DNA of 64,000 bases from NCBI GenBank assembly GCA_027493405.1, contig JAOSKV010000001.1:932855-996854 (forward strand), written 5' to 3'. Origin of the DNA: FEB-22 sp003105195 (GTDB lineage: Bacteria; Pseudomonadota; Alphaproteobacteria; Rhizobiales; Xanthobacteraceae). Of this stretch, positions 54,944-63,756 are shown piece by piece. Made by a program: the position numbers and the translations under genes. Within the stretch, counting starts at the first letter, position 1. Every line of letters starts with the position of its first letter. Under the pieces are notes generated by a model. That model was not told the origin of the DNA. It saw nothing but the letters and a program-made list of their open reading frames with translations, and ran no database searches.

Positions 54944-55834
54944 TCAGTTGATCAGCCCCGCATGCACCATGGCCTCGCGCACGGCGGCCTTGCTCTTCTC
55001 GGCGAGCGGCACCATGGGCAGGCGCACCGTGTCGGCGCACTTGCCGAGGAGCGAGAGCGCGTATTTGGCGGGCGCCGGATTGGTCTCGATGAACAGGTTC
55101 ATGTGCAGCGGCATCAGCTTGTCCTGCAGCGTCAGCGCCGCCGCGTAGTCGCCGCGCAGGCATGCGCCCTGGAACTCGGCGCACAGTCGCGGCGCCACGT
55201 TGGAGGTCACCGAGATGCAGCCGTGGCCGCCATGCGCCATGAAGCCGAGCGCGGTGCCGTCCTCGCCCGAGAGCTGGTTGAAGTCCGGCCCCATGGCGGC
55301 GCGCTGCTGCGAGACGCGCAGCACGTTGGCGGTCGCGTCCTTCACGCCCGCGATGTTCTTCAGTTCGAACAGCCGCGCCATGGTCTCGACCGACATGTCG
55401 ATCACCGAGCGCGCCGGGATGTTGTAGATGATGATCGGGATCCCGATCGCATCGTTGATCGCCTTGAAGTGCTGGTAGAGCCCTTCCTGCGTCGGCTTGT
55501 TGTAGTAGGGCGTCACCACCAGCACGGCGTCGGCGCCGGCCTTCTCGGCGTGGCGCGAGAGCCGGATCGCCTCGGCGGTCGAGTTCGAGCCCGCCCCCGC
55601 GATCACCGGCACGCGGCCCTTCGCCTCCTCGATGCACCAGGCGACCACCGAGTCGTGCTCCTCGTGGCTGAGCGTTGGGCTCTCGCCCGTGGTGCCGACC
55701 GGCACGAGGCCGTTGGTGCCCTCGGCGATCTGCCACTCGACCAGCCCGCGGTAGGCGGCCTCGTCGAGCGAGCCGTTCTTGAACGGCGTGACGAGCGCGG
55801 TGAAGGAGCCTCGGAAGCTCGTCTTGGCGGTCAT
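54944..55834 (-). CDS. dapA: 4-hydroxy-tetrahydrodipicolinate synthase
   Basis: 296 aa from the ATG at 55834; 48 upstream residues are unconserved. TIM barrel: GSFTALVTPFKNGSLDEAAY, LVPVGTTGESPTLSHEEH, VTPYYNKPTQEGLYQHF and the Schiff-base Lys in LKNIAGVKDATANVLR. It condenses pyruvate with aspartate semialdehyde in lysine/peptidoglycan synthesis. Divergent from the transglycosylase gene. Confidence 0.97.
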   Translation of the reverse strand: MTAKTSFRGSFTALVTPFKNGSLDEAAYRGLVEWQIAEGTNGLVPVGTTGESPTLSHEEHDSVVAWCIEEAKGRVPVIAGAGSNSTAEAIRLSRHAEKAGADAVLVVTPYYNKPTQEGLYQHFKAINDAIGIPIIIYNIPARSVIDMSVETMARLFELKNIAGVKDATANVLRVSQQRAAMGPDFNQLSGEDGTALGFMAHGGHGCISVTSNVAPRLCAEFQGACLRGDYAAALTLQDKLMPLHMNLFIETNPAPAKYALSLLGKCADTVRLPMVPLAEKSKAAVREAMVHAGLIN

Positions 55835-56095
55835 GGCACGGAACCTCGGGTGGGAACGTCGCCGGAGTATCGGCCCCTCTTCAATACCGGGTCGCGCCGT
55901 CCGATGAAACCCCGATGCGGGCGTTCTGCCCCGGAATTGCCGCGGTTGCGGGGGAAGGTCGGCGCGGGTCGCGTTCAATTAAGATTTGCTCCGTAACATC
56001 CGGCGGAATGGGTCGGGGACGGCCCGGCGATCATGCGCTGCGGCCGACGGCCGCCGCTGTGCAACCCTGCCCCCTGCGGGCAAACCCGGACACAC

Positions 56096-58575
56096 ATGCG
56101 CGCAATGAAGTTCTCCCGCACGCCCCGTTTCGCCGTCGCGGCACTCGCCACTGTCTCCTTTACCGCGGTGTCGGCCGCCGCCCCCTCGCGATCACGCCCC
56201 CGCGCACGGACCGAAGCCCCCGGCCCAGCGCGAGGCCGGGCTGACGCCGGCCAAGCCCGCTCCCAAGACCGGGGCCGCAAAGGCGAAGTCGGCCGCACCC
56301 GCCAAGAACGGCGTGGGGACCGCGAAGGCGAAATCGGCCACACCGGCGAAAAGGAGCGAGCCCGCCAAGCCCGCCAAGTCTTCCGGTGCGACCAAGTCTT
56401 CCGGTGCGACCAAGTCTTCCGGTATGTCCAAGACGGTCGCGAAGCCGGCGCCGGCCACGACCGCCCGCGCGGAGGTCCCGCTGCCGCGTCCGCGCCCCGA
56501 GGCCACGGCTCGCTCGCGGCCGCTGAGCATCCCCGACCTCATCTCCCCCATCACGCCCGCCTATGCGGCGACGCCGCCCGCGGCCGATCCGGGCGGCCCC
56601 TTCACGGTCGCCGCCATGGGCCCGGCGCCCGCCCGCACGCCGCCCGCCCTCGACACCTCGCCGGCGCCCTCGGCCGACGACGTCGTGATGGTCAGGCAGG
56701 CGCTTCGAGCACGCGCGACGCGATCGGATCGAGGCCGCGGAGGAGCTGCAGAAGGCGGTGCGCGACACGGTCGCGCGCAAGCTGATCGAATGGGCGATCC
56801 TGCGCGCCGACGACAACCGCGCGAGCTTCGCCCGCTACGCGGCCTTCATCGATGCCAACCCGGACTGGCCCAACACCGCCTTCCTGCGCCGCCGCGCCGA
56901 GGCGATGCTGTGGGCCGAACGGCCCGATCCGGCGGCCGTGCGCGGCTTCTTCGCCCGCCACAAGCCGCTCAGCGCACGCGGCCGCCTCGCGCTCGCCCGC
57001 GCGCTCCTCGCCCTGGGCGACCGCACCGCCGCGGCCTACTACCTGCGCGAGGCCTGGCGCGGCGACGGCGTCTCGGCCGATCTCGAGCGGGCGGCGCTCG
57101 ACAGCTTCGGCGAGATGCTCACCGCCGCCGACCATCGCGCGCGCATGCATGCGCGCTTCTATGCCGACGATGCCGACACGGCGCTGCGCATGGCGCAACG
57201 CCTCGGCGGCAACGATCTCGCGATCGCGCGCGCGCGCCATGCCGTGACCGAGAAATCCTCCAAGGCCGCCGCCCTGCTCGAGGCGGTGCCCGCCGCCGCG
57301 CGCGGCGACGCCGGCTATGTCTTCAGCCGGATCCAGCACCTGCGCCGCGGCGACAAGATCGCCGAGGCCGGCCGCCTCATGCTGGCCGCGCCGCGCGATC
57401 CGAACCAGCTGCACGATCTCGACGAATGGTGGGTCGAGCGCCGCCTGGTCGCGCGCAAGCTGCTCGACATCGGCGACGCGCATTCCGCCTACCGGGTCGC
57501 CGCCGAGGCCGCGGCGCCGCCCAAGGAGCACTTGCGCGCCGAGCATCACTTCACGGCCGGGTGGATCGCGCTGCGCTTCCTCGACAAGCCGCAGGCCGCG
57601 CTCGCCCATTTCGAGCGCGTCGCCCACGGCACCTCGCACCCGATCACGCTCGCCCGCGCCTTCTACTGGCAGGGCCGCGCCGCCGAGGCCGCGGGCCAGG
57701 CCGCGAAGGCGCGCGCCCACTACGCCGCCGCGGCGCGCTATCCCACGGCCTATTACGGCCAGATCGCCCGGTCGAGGCTCGGCATGGCCGACCTGCCGCT
57801 GCGCGCGCCGGAGCTCTCGGCCGCGAAGCGCGCGAGCCTGATGCAGACCGAGCTCGTGCGCGCCGCCCGCCTCCTCTACGCGGCCGACGCCAAGGAGCAC
57901 GTGCTCCCCTTCATGGCCGATCTCGGCGACAAGGAGGACGATGCCGGCCTGGTGGCGCTGCTCGCCGAGCTCGCGACCCGGCACAACGACGCGCGCGCCG
58001 CGCTGATGGTGAGCAAGCTCGCGCTCAACCGCGGCCTGCCGCTCGACGCCCACGCCTTCCCGGTGATCGGCATTCCCGACTTCAGGATCCTCGGCCAGCC
58101 GGTCGACAAGGCCATCGTCTACGCGATCTCGCGCCAGGAGAGCGCCTTCAACCCGCGCGCCGTCTCGGTCGCCAAGGCCATGGGACTGATGCAGGTCACG
58201 GCCGGCACCGGGCGGGCGATCGCCAAGCGACTCGGCGTCGGCTTCGACGCGAGGCGCCTGCTCAGCGATCCGGCCTACAACGCGCAGCTCGGCGCCGAGG
58301 AGCTCGCCGACATGATCCAGAGCTATCGCGGCTCCCTGATCCTCACATTCGTCGGCTACAATGCGGGCCGCGGCCGCGTGCGGGAATGGATCGAGCGCTA
58401 CGGCGACCCGCGCGATCCGGGCGTCGACCCGATCGACTGGGTCGAGCGCATCCCCTTCTCGGAGACCCGCAACTACGTGCAGCGCGTGCTCGAGAACGTG
58501 CAGGTCTATCGCGTGCGGCTCGGCCAGGGCGCGCGGCTCCAGATCGAGGCCGACCTGCGGCGCGGCGCGAACTAG
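56096..58575 (+). CDS. Soluble lytic murein transglycosylase, frame broken twice near the start
   Basis: Signal peptide SRTPRFAVAALATVSFTAV in one frame (ATG 56096 or 56105); a Lys/Ala/Pro-rich linker with SSGATK repeats in a second; then the main 605-residue body (56758-58575) in a third: helical U-domain repeats and a C-terminal SLT domain with YAISRQESAFNPRAVSVAKA (catalytic Glu), MGLMQVTAGTG, LILTFVGYNAGRGRV and IPFSETRNYVQRVLEN. Breaks lie at about 56181-56192 and 56700-56705. It cleaves peptidoglycan to 1,6-anhydro-muropeptides in the periplasm. Confidence 0.9.
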
Positions 58576-58576
58576 G

Positions 58577-58725
58577 GCGGGTTAGGTTAGTCGTGCTGCG
58601 TCACAAACTGGACTCAGAGCGTCATCCCGGCTCTCGCGTGGAGGAAATACCGGATCCCACCCCAAAAACCCGCTCGGCCGGGATGACGCCGAGTGATTGC
58701 TTCTGACGCAGTAGGACTAACCCGC
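58577..58725. repeat. 149-bp nested palindromic element
   Basis: Outer arms GCGGGTTAG (58577-58585) and CTAACCCGC (58717-58725); next CTGCGTCA (58596-58603) with TGACGCAG (58704-58711); inner GCGTCATCCCGGC (58619-58631) with GCCGGGATGACGC (58677-58689), all perfect. The centre is unpaired. It begins 2 nt after the transglycosylase stop and looks like a MITE or compound REP element. Confidence 0.85.
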
Positions 58726-58808
58726 TCTACGATACGGCGCGTGGCCCACGCGTCCGCGTGCGCATCGCGCGCGCGCGATGCCCAACCCGCGATCCTCGGG
58801 GCTGAGCC

Positions 58809-59706
58809 ATGACCGCGACCTCGACCGAGCCGACCCACCTGTTCGTCGCCGCGCCCGACGGGCTCGCCCTGCACGTCGCGAGCTACGGCGAGCGCACGTC
58901 GGCGGCGCTGCCGGTGGTCTGCCTGCCGGGGCTGGCGCGCACCGCCGGCGACTTCGACGAGCTCGCGCGCGCGCTCGCCGGCAGGCCCGACGAGCCGCGG
59001 CCGGGTGCTCGCGCTCGACTATCGCGGCCGCGGCGATTCGGCCTACGACCGGCCCGAGAACTACACCCCGGCGGTCGAGCTCGGCGACCTTCTCGCGGTG
59101 CTCACCGCGCTCGAGGTCCCGCGCGCGATCTTCGTCGGCACCTCGCGCGGCGGCCTCATCGCGATGCTGCTCGCCGCCGCGCGGCCGGGCGCCATCGCCG
59201 GCGTGGTCCTCAACGATGTCGGCCCGGTGGTCGAGCCCAAGGGCCTGCTGCGCATCAAGGGCTATGTCGGCACGCTGCCGCAGCCACGCAGCTTCGCGGA
59301 GGGCGCCGAGATCCTCCAGCGGCTCGGCACCGCCCGGTTTCCCAAGCTGACCGAGGCCGACTGGCTGCGCCAGGCGCGCCTCACCTGGCGCGAGGCCGAC
59401 GGCGGGTTCCGCCTCGCCTACGACCCGCGCCTCGCCCGCACCCTCGACGGGGTCGACCTCGAGCAGCCGCTGCCGTCGCTCTGGCCCCAGTTCGATGCGC
59501 TCGGCGCGGTGCCCGTGATGGTCGTGCACGGCGCCAACTCGGACATCCTCGTGCCCGCCACCGTCGAGGCGATGCGCGCGCGCCATCCCGACCTCGACGT
59601 GCTGGAGGTGCCGGACCAGGGCCACGCGCCGCTTCTCGCCGAACCGCCGGTGATCGGCCGCATCGCCTCCTTCGTCGGCTTCTGCGAGTTCACCCGGCGC
59701 GCCTGA
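58809..59706 (+). CDS. Alpha/beta-fold hydrolase, frame broken
   Basis: N-terminus FVAAPDGLALHVASYGER, VVCLPGLARTAGDFDELARA in one frame; from about 59000 the next frame continues VLALDYRGRGDSAYDRPENY, IFVGTSRGGLIAMLLAAARP (nucleophile Ser in GTSRGG), VMVVHGANSDILVP (acid Asp) and VPDQGHAPLLAEP (His) to TGA at 59704-59706. An extra base at about 58996-59005 explains the shift. Catalytic triad complete. Esterase or lipase substrate unknown. Confidence 0.88.
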
Positions 59707-59744
59707 GCCGCTCCGCGCGACCGGCTGTCTTCGTCGGCCCACCA

Positions 59745-59777
59745 AGAAAAAGCCCCCGGCGGTTGCCCGCCGGGGGT
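59745..59777 (-). terminator. Strong intrinsic terminator of the porin gene
   Basis: CCCCCGGCGG (59753-59762) and CCGCCGGGGG (59767-59776) form a 10-bp stem with loop TTGC. On the minus strand it is followed by CTTTTTCTT. It lies 27 nt beyond the porin stop. Confidence 0.88.
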
Positions 59778-59803
59778 CCTTGTCTCACGCCGTGATCAGG
59801 CGA

Positions 59804-61348
59804 TCAGGGCCAGAAGTACCGCTGCACGCGGAACAGGGCGTGCCACGTGTCCTCCGAGGAGGACAGGTAGGTACCGGCCGCGCGGCCGGCCGTCGAGCCC
59901 GCGTAGAGGATCGGCGTGCCGGTGGCGTGCGCCGTCTCGATCTTCGCGTACATGACCTCGAGGCCGACGTCGAGGTTGCGCACCGGGTTCCAGATGGTGC
60001 GCAGGCCGACGCCCCACACCTCGAAGTCCGGGTTGCAGCCCAGGGCGATGCCGCCGACGACCGCCGCACCCGCGGCGCCCGTGAAGATCGGACGCGAGCA
60101 GATGAGGGCCGAGGCGTTTCCGCCGTAGTCCACCGCGGTGTAGCTTCCCCAGAGCGACGAACGCAGGTTCGGCGTCCAGTAGTGCTCGAAGGCCGCGGCG
60201 ATCGCCCAGGCGTCGGTCAGCTCGAGACCGGTCAGCAGGCCGGTGGTCGGATGCACGCCGAACACGCCGTCGAACGCCCACGCCGCAGCGACGTTGGCGC
60301 CGTTGAAGCGAACGTAGGTGTTCGTCGTGCCGACGATGCCGCCCGAGAGGCCGACATAGCCCATCATGCCCTGGGTGTAGGTCGCTTCGACATAGAACCG
60401 GTCGCCCGGCGCGATCATCGGAGCGTTCAGGACGAGGCCGCCCATGACGGCCCAGCCGACTTCCTCGCCGGGAGCGACCTGGGTGTTGGACGACGCAGGT
60501 GGTGTTGTGAAAATTGTTCCGTACCAGTTGCCGCGGACCTGGCCGACGGCACCGGCGATCTGCGCCGAGCCCCAGGCCTGGTCGACGCGCAGCGCGCCGA
60601 CGAGGTGCGGGAGCTGCACACCGGCATAGTCGCCGGCCGTGATGCCGGTCGTGCTGTAGGAGTCCGCGACCACGAGCGGCCCCGGCACGGCACCGATGGC
60701 CAGCGCGTTGCCGGCGTCGGCCGCATCGAACAGCGCCGAACGACGCATGAACGAGTCTTCCAACGACAGCGTGGCGGTGATGCCGTTGCCGAGCGACGCC
60801 GTGTAGGCGGCGAGCAGCGTGCCGGCCGCACCGGTCTGCGACGAGTTGCCGAGATAGCCGCAACCGTAGCAGAAGGCGCCGCCGAAGAAGTCGAAGTAGG
60901 ACTGCGACTTACCGAGCGTGAACCCAGCGAACTGGATGAATCCGCGCTCCGTGTAGATGCGGCCCTGCGTCGTCTCGCCGGTCGTGGTCTGGTAGCCGGC
61001 CCGGATGTACGCGCGCAGCGTGCCATACTCGGTCTGGGTGCGGACGTCCGTCGAGAGCACCCAGCGGGCGCGCCACGGCGCGTCGTTGGTGCCGCGGGTG
61101 TTGAAACCGCCGATGATGTAGGGAACACTGCTGTTCCCGCCTCCAAGGCCGACCTCCCAGCGGACCCAGCCGCCGAGCTTGATGCACGTGTCGGTGCCGG
61201 GGATGTACCAGAACCCAGCGCCGTAGATACTGCAGACCTTCACGTACTCGACCGGTTTGGCCTTGACGGGAAGATCGGCAGCCTGCGCCCCGACAACCGC
61301 AACGAGACCCGCCGCGGATCCGAGGAGAAGGCTTTTCACCATCTTCAT
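59804..61348 (-). CDS. Outer-membrane porin, rhizobial Omp2b type
   Basis: 514 aa from the ATG at 61348, with TTGGAGGTCACG giving a strong ribosome-binding site. Signal peptide KSLLLGSAAGLVAVVGAQAA, then the family N-terminus ADLPVKAKPVEYVKVCSIYG, AGFWYIPGTDTCIKLGGWVR, a 16-strand barrel pattern, and terminal FRVQRYFWP ending in an aromatic-rich strand. Conserved Cys pair (VCSIYG, DTCIKLGG). A general diffusion channel typical of Hyphomicrobiales. Own terminator downstream. Confidence 0.95.
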   Translation of the reverse strand: MKMVKSLLLGSAAGLVAVVGAQAADLPVKAKPVEYVKVCSIYGAGFWYIPGTDTCIKLGGWVRWEVGLGGGNSSVPYIIGGFNTRGTNDAPWRARWVLSTDVRTQTEYGTLRAYIRAGYQTTTGETTQGRIYTERGFIQFAGFTLGKSQSYFDFFGGAFCYGCGYLGNSSQTGAAGTLLAAYTASLGNGITATLSLEDSFMRRSALFDAADAGNALAIGAVPGPLVVADSYSTTGITAGDYAGVQLPHLVGALRVDQAWGSAQIAGAVGQVRGNWYGTIFTTPPASSNTQVAPGEEVGWAVMGGLVLNAPMIAPGDRFYVEATYTQGMMGYVGLSGGIVGTTNTYVRFNGANVAAAWAFDGVFGVHPTTGLLTGLELTDAWAIAAAFEHYWTPNLRSSLWGSYTAVDYGGNASALICSRPIFTGAAGAAVVGGIALGCNPDFEVWGVGLRTIWNPVRNLDVGLEVMYAKIETAHATGTPILYAGSTAGRAAGTYLSSSEDTWHALFRVQRYFWP

Positions 61349-61918
61349 CGTGACCTCCAAGTTTATGTGCCGTGGGGGGGGGGTTCCCGCTTCCCGGGGG
61401 AGAAAACCCCGAAAAATCCCCCCGTTCCCCGCGAAACCACCCGGTCCTCTTTTCGCACCGAAACCACTCGATGGGACCCGAACACCGGACGGGGCGACCC
61501 GGGGAAAGCCCCCTCCGTCGCGAGTTGAACCTTAGCGAAAGGACCTTCCCAAGCAACGAAGAACAGCCCGTTCACAGGCCTGCAGGTGCAGTTTCTGACC
61601 GAGTGTTGCCCAAAAATCACTCGATCCGCACCGCTCCCGCGACGCGCTCGCGGCGTCCCGGCAGAGGCCACGGAACCCGGATTCTGCGGCGTTTCCCGGG
61701 GATTCCTCACCCGCCTGGAACTCCGGTCCGACCCGCGCGGGCGGGTGGATCGGCAGAGCGTAACCAACGATTGAGTGCATCACGCGCCCGGGCCTGCGGC
61801 TCGAATCGCGCCCTGCCCGCCCGCGGGAATCGGCCTGCGAGTCGTTGCACGCGGCGCGATCGCGGATTCGGCCGCGTCCTTGCCAAGGTCGGGGGTGTCG
61901 GGCATACCGGCCGATGCC
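61349..61918. other. Region between porin start and tRNA-Ser
   Basis: 570 nt without a supportable gene. It includes the porin leader, a run of 10 G (61374-61383) and a G/C-run-rich stretch to about 61510 that may be unreliable sequence. The porin promoter and the tRNA promoter must lie here, but boxes could not be fixed. Confidence 0.5.
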
Positions 61919-62011
61919 GGAGACGTGGCCGAGTGGCTGAAGGCGGCGGTTTGCTAAACCGTTATACGCTCTCAAGGCGTATCGAGGGTTCGAATCCCTC
62001 CGTCTCCGCCA
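61919..62011 (+). tRNA. tRNA-Ser (anticodon GCU)
   Basis: Acceptor arm GGAGACG (61919-61925) pairs with CGTCTCC (62001-62007); discriminator G and encoded CCA (62009-62011). D arm GGCCGAGTGGCTGAAGGC, anticodon stem-loop CGGTTTGCTAAACCG with GCT, a long variable arm (TATACGCTCTCAAGGCGTAT) as in class II tRNAs, and T loop GGTTCGAATCC. It reads AGC/AGU. A classic integration site: the DNA beyond it carries a recombinase remnant and accessory genes. Confidence 0.97.
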
Positions 62012-62084
62012 ATAGTCACCTGAGTGGGCACGGAGTTTACGCACCGTTCGCCACGAGCGTCTGGAGCAGCCGGGACTTCGATCC

Positions 62085-62580
62085 CATGATGCGGGAGCGA
62101 GCCATTTCAGAACCCTTGCCGCGCAGTCTCCTTCAAGGCCCGCATCACGTGCTTGGCGTTTTCCTTGGACTGATACTCGTCCAACAGCGCCATGATCTGG
62201 CGCATCATGCATTCTGATGTGCATCGGGTCATCGCCCATCTCCGCGTGATGGAGAAGAGCCGAATGCCGTTCTTGGCAGGTTGCCTGACATAGAGCTCGA
62301 GCTCGAAGTGATCGCGGAAGAAGCGCGAGATGCTATTAACCGCGACGACATCGAACGGCGCGGGCTTCGAGATGCCCGCCTCGATCATGCGCTGGAACTC
62401 CGGCCTGCGGTCATTGGTGGCCGATGCGCCGACTCGACAAGCTGATAGCCCCGTGATTGGCAATAGGCTTCGCCCTGCCGCTTTTGGTCAGGTAAGCAGA
62501 CAGTGCTCGGCCTGCCGCGCCTTCGAGACGCCCAGGTAAAGGGCGGCGCGGGTGACGATGTTGGGGCTGTGCGTGTTCAT
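62085..62580 (-). pseudogene. Decayed serine recombinase (Pin/resolvase-type)
   Basis: The ATG at 62580 overlaps the upstream gene's stop. Pieces in shifting frames: SPNIVTRAALYLGVSKARQA (catalytic Ser context of the family is YxRVS), QKRQGEAYCQSRGYQLV, GASATNDRRPEFQRMIEAGI, AVNSISRFFRDHFELELYV, MMRQIMALLDEYQSKENAKH and ETARQGF. There a TGA (62107-62109) stands where family members have Trp, and NGSLP follows beyond it, matching FWNGSLPP. At least two frame changes plus this nonsense codon; the large C-terminal DNA-binding region is missing. Confidence 0.85.
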
Positions 62581-62975
62581 CGCCGGCCTCCCGCCGCCTT
62601 CACCGGCTCGGCGCGGCCGATCAGCGGCAGGTCCAGCTCCACCCGATCATGTACAACCCTCGGCATGAGCCTGCGGCCTTGACCGCGCTCCATGCGGACG
62701 AGGCCATAGCCGGCCATGGTCTTCAGCGTGCGCGACAGGTTGGACTTGGCCCGACCGGTGATCTCGACCAACTCCTCCAGCGATCCCGGCGCCCGCTCGG
62801 CGATGACGCGCAGCAGTTCGCGGTTGCTGGCCGACAGCACCTGGGCGAAGGATTCGGTGGACGTGAACCACACCTTGGGAGTGTCCGGCGCAGGCTTCTC
62901 CTCGCCGCGCGCGATCCGCAGGGTGCGGGCCTTCATCTCCTCGTAGTCGGCGATCCCGACCTTCAGCGTGGTCAT
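62577..62975 (-). CDS. HTH transcriptional regulator/antitoxin, TumA-like (HVO_A0114 type)
   Basis: 132 aa. DYEEMKARTLRIARGEEKPA, then VWFTSTESFAQVLSASNREL, LLRVIAERAPGSLEELVEIT and GRAKSNLSRTLKTMAGYGLV form a winged helix; ending in VELDLPLIGRAEPVK. This pattern is common in HTH partners encoded with DUF6516/TumE toxins. Its ATG overlaps the toxin stop (ATGA) and its stop overlaps the recombinase remnant. It probably neutralises the toxin and represses the palindromic promoter at 63337-63355. Confidence 0.8.
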   Translation of the reverse strand: MTTLKVGIADYEEMKARTLRIARGEEKPAPDTPKVWFTSTESFAQVLSASNRELLRVIAERAPGSLEELVEITGRAKSNLSRTLKTMAGYGLVRMERGQGRRLMPRVVHDRVELDLPLIGRAEPVKAAGGRR

Positions 62976-63328
62976 GGGATGACTCCTCGTTCCTTGAGCA
63001 CCGTGTCCACCGCCTGCCAGAAGTCGGCCAGCAGCGTGGCGGCGTCCGCATAGTCGTAGGGCCTCACTGTCCGGAGCCTGTGCCGATGATCCAGCGGCTC
63101 GCCCCGCCTGCCTCGGTCGGCCGGATGGGCGTTGTCGAAGCCGACCAGCCGCTCGCCCGAAGGGCCGTGAAGCGTGAGCGAGTAGTCAAGTCCGTGCGGC
63201 TTCTCCGGCGAGGCCGGAACGCGCGTGACGACGAACCTCACCCAATGGCTGCCCTTGGGATCGACGACCAGCACCTCGCCGTCGAGGTCCAGCAGCGTGT
63301 CGAGGCTCGGATCGTGACCCTCGCTCAT
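62972..63328 (-). CDS. Probable toxin, TumE/DUF6516 family
   Basis: 118 aa. LDTLLDLDGEVLVVDPKGSH, WVRFVVTRVPASPEKPHGLD, YSLTLHGPSGERLVGFDNAH, then RRGEPLDHRHRLRTVRPYDY and a C-terminal helix (LLADFWQAVDTVLKERG). The YSLTLHxxxGxRLxGFDNAH and DHxH signatures match the DUF6516 (TumE) family as I know it; the His/Asp residues may be catalytic. The toxin gene comes first, the antitoxin second. The start lies only a few bases from the operator-like palindrome, so a short leader is likely. Confidence 0.8.
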   Translation of the reverse strand: MSEGHDPSLDTLLDLDGEVLVVDPKGSHWVRFVVTRVPASPEKPHGLDYSLTLHGPSGERLVGFDNAHPADRGRRGEPLDHRHRLRTVRPYDYADAATLLADFWQAVDTVLKERGVIP

Positions 63329-63336
63329 GGCATATA

Positions 63337-63355
63337 GTTATCATCTAAAGATAAC
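63337..63355 (-). promoter_or_regulatory. Palindromic operator GTTATC-N7-GATAAC at the toxin-antitoxin promoter
   Basis: GTTATC (63337-63342) and GATAAC (63350-63355) are perfect inverted half-sites in a short AT-rich island, 8 nt upstream of the toxin start. ACTATAT (minus strand, about 63331-63337) could be the -10. The position fits autoregulation by the HTH antitoxin. Confidence 0.6.
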
Positions 63356-63756
63356 ATAAACAAGCGCTCCGGTGCCGGTTCCCGCGCATCGCGAAAAAAT
63401 CGCGCTTCAAGCCATTGAAAACAAGCAACCGTTCCTGTGCACACATCGCGGCCCCTCACCCTGCCGTCCTGATCGGTCGTGCCGCTCCCCTTCCAGCATT
63501 CCGACCTGGTGCGATCTCCAGCGCCGAGACCTGACCACGACTCGCCTCACGAGAATGATGCAGCTTCGCGACGGCGAACTTGCTACGGATCTGCCCAACC
63601 GCTGCACTCACAGTGCCACCGATCTGCCGACGGACGCGGATTCGCTGTTGAACAGCGTGCCGTCGTGCGCGGCGCTCCTCGGATTGATGGCAGCGACGTA
63701 GCAAGGGATGAACGCGCAATCGCGCGGATTGGACGACCGCAGGAGTTCGAGACTGT
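63356..63756. other. Gap between the toxin-antitoxin promoter and the last gene
   Basis: About 400 nt. Short frames exist on both strands, but none shows a motif, and codon choice is poor. I see no supportable gene, repeat or RNA. Confidence 0.5.

Noticed and set aside
63356..63756. Open frames of 60-110 codons on both strands left of the last gene
   Set aside because: No motif and shadow-like composition; the real gene with a recognisable N-terminus starts at 63757.
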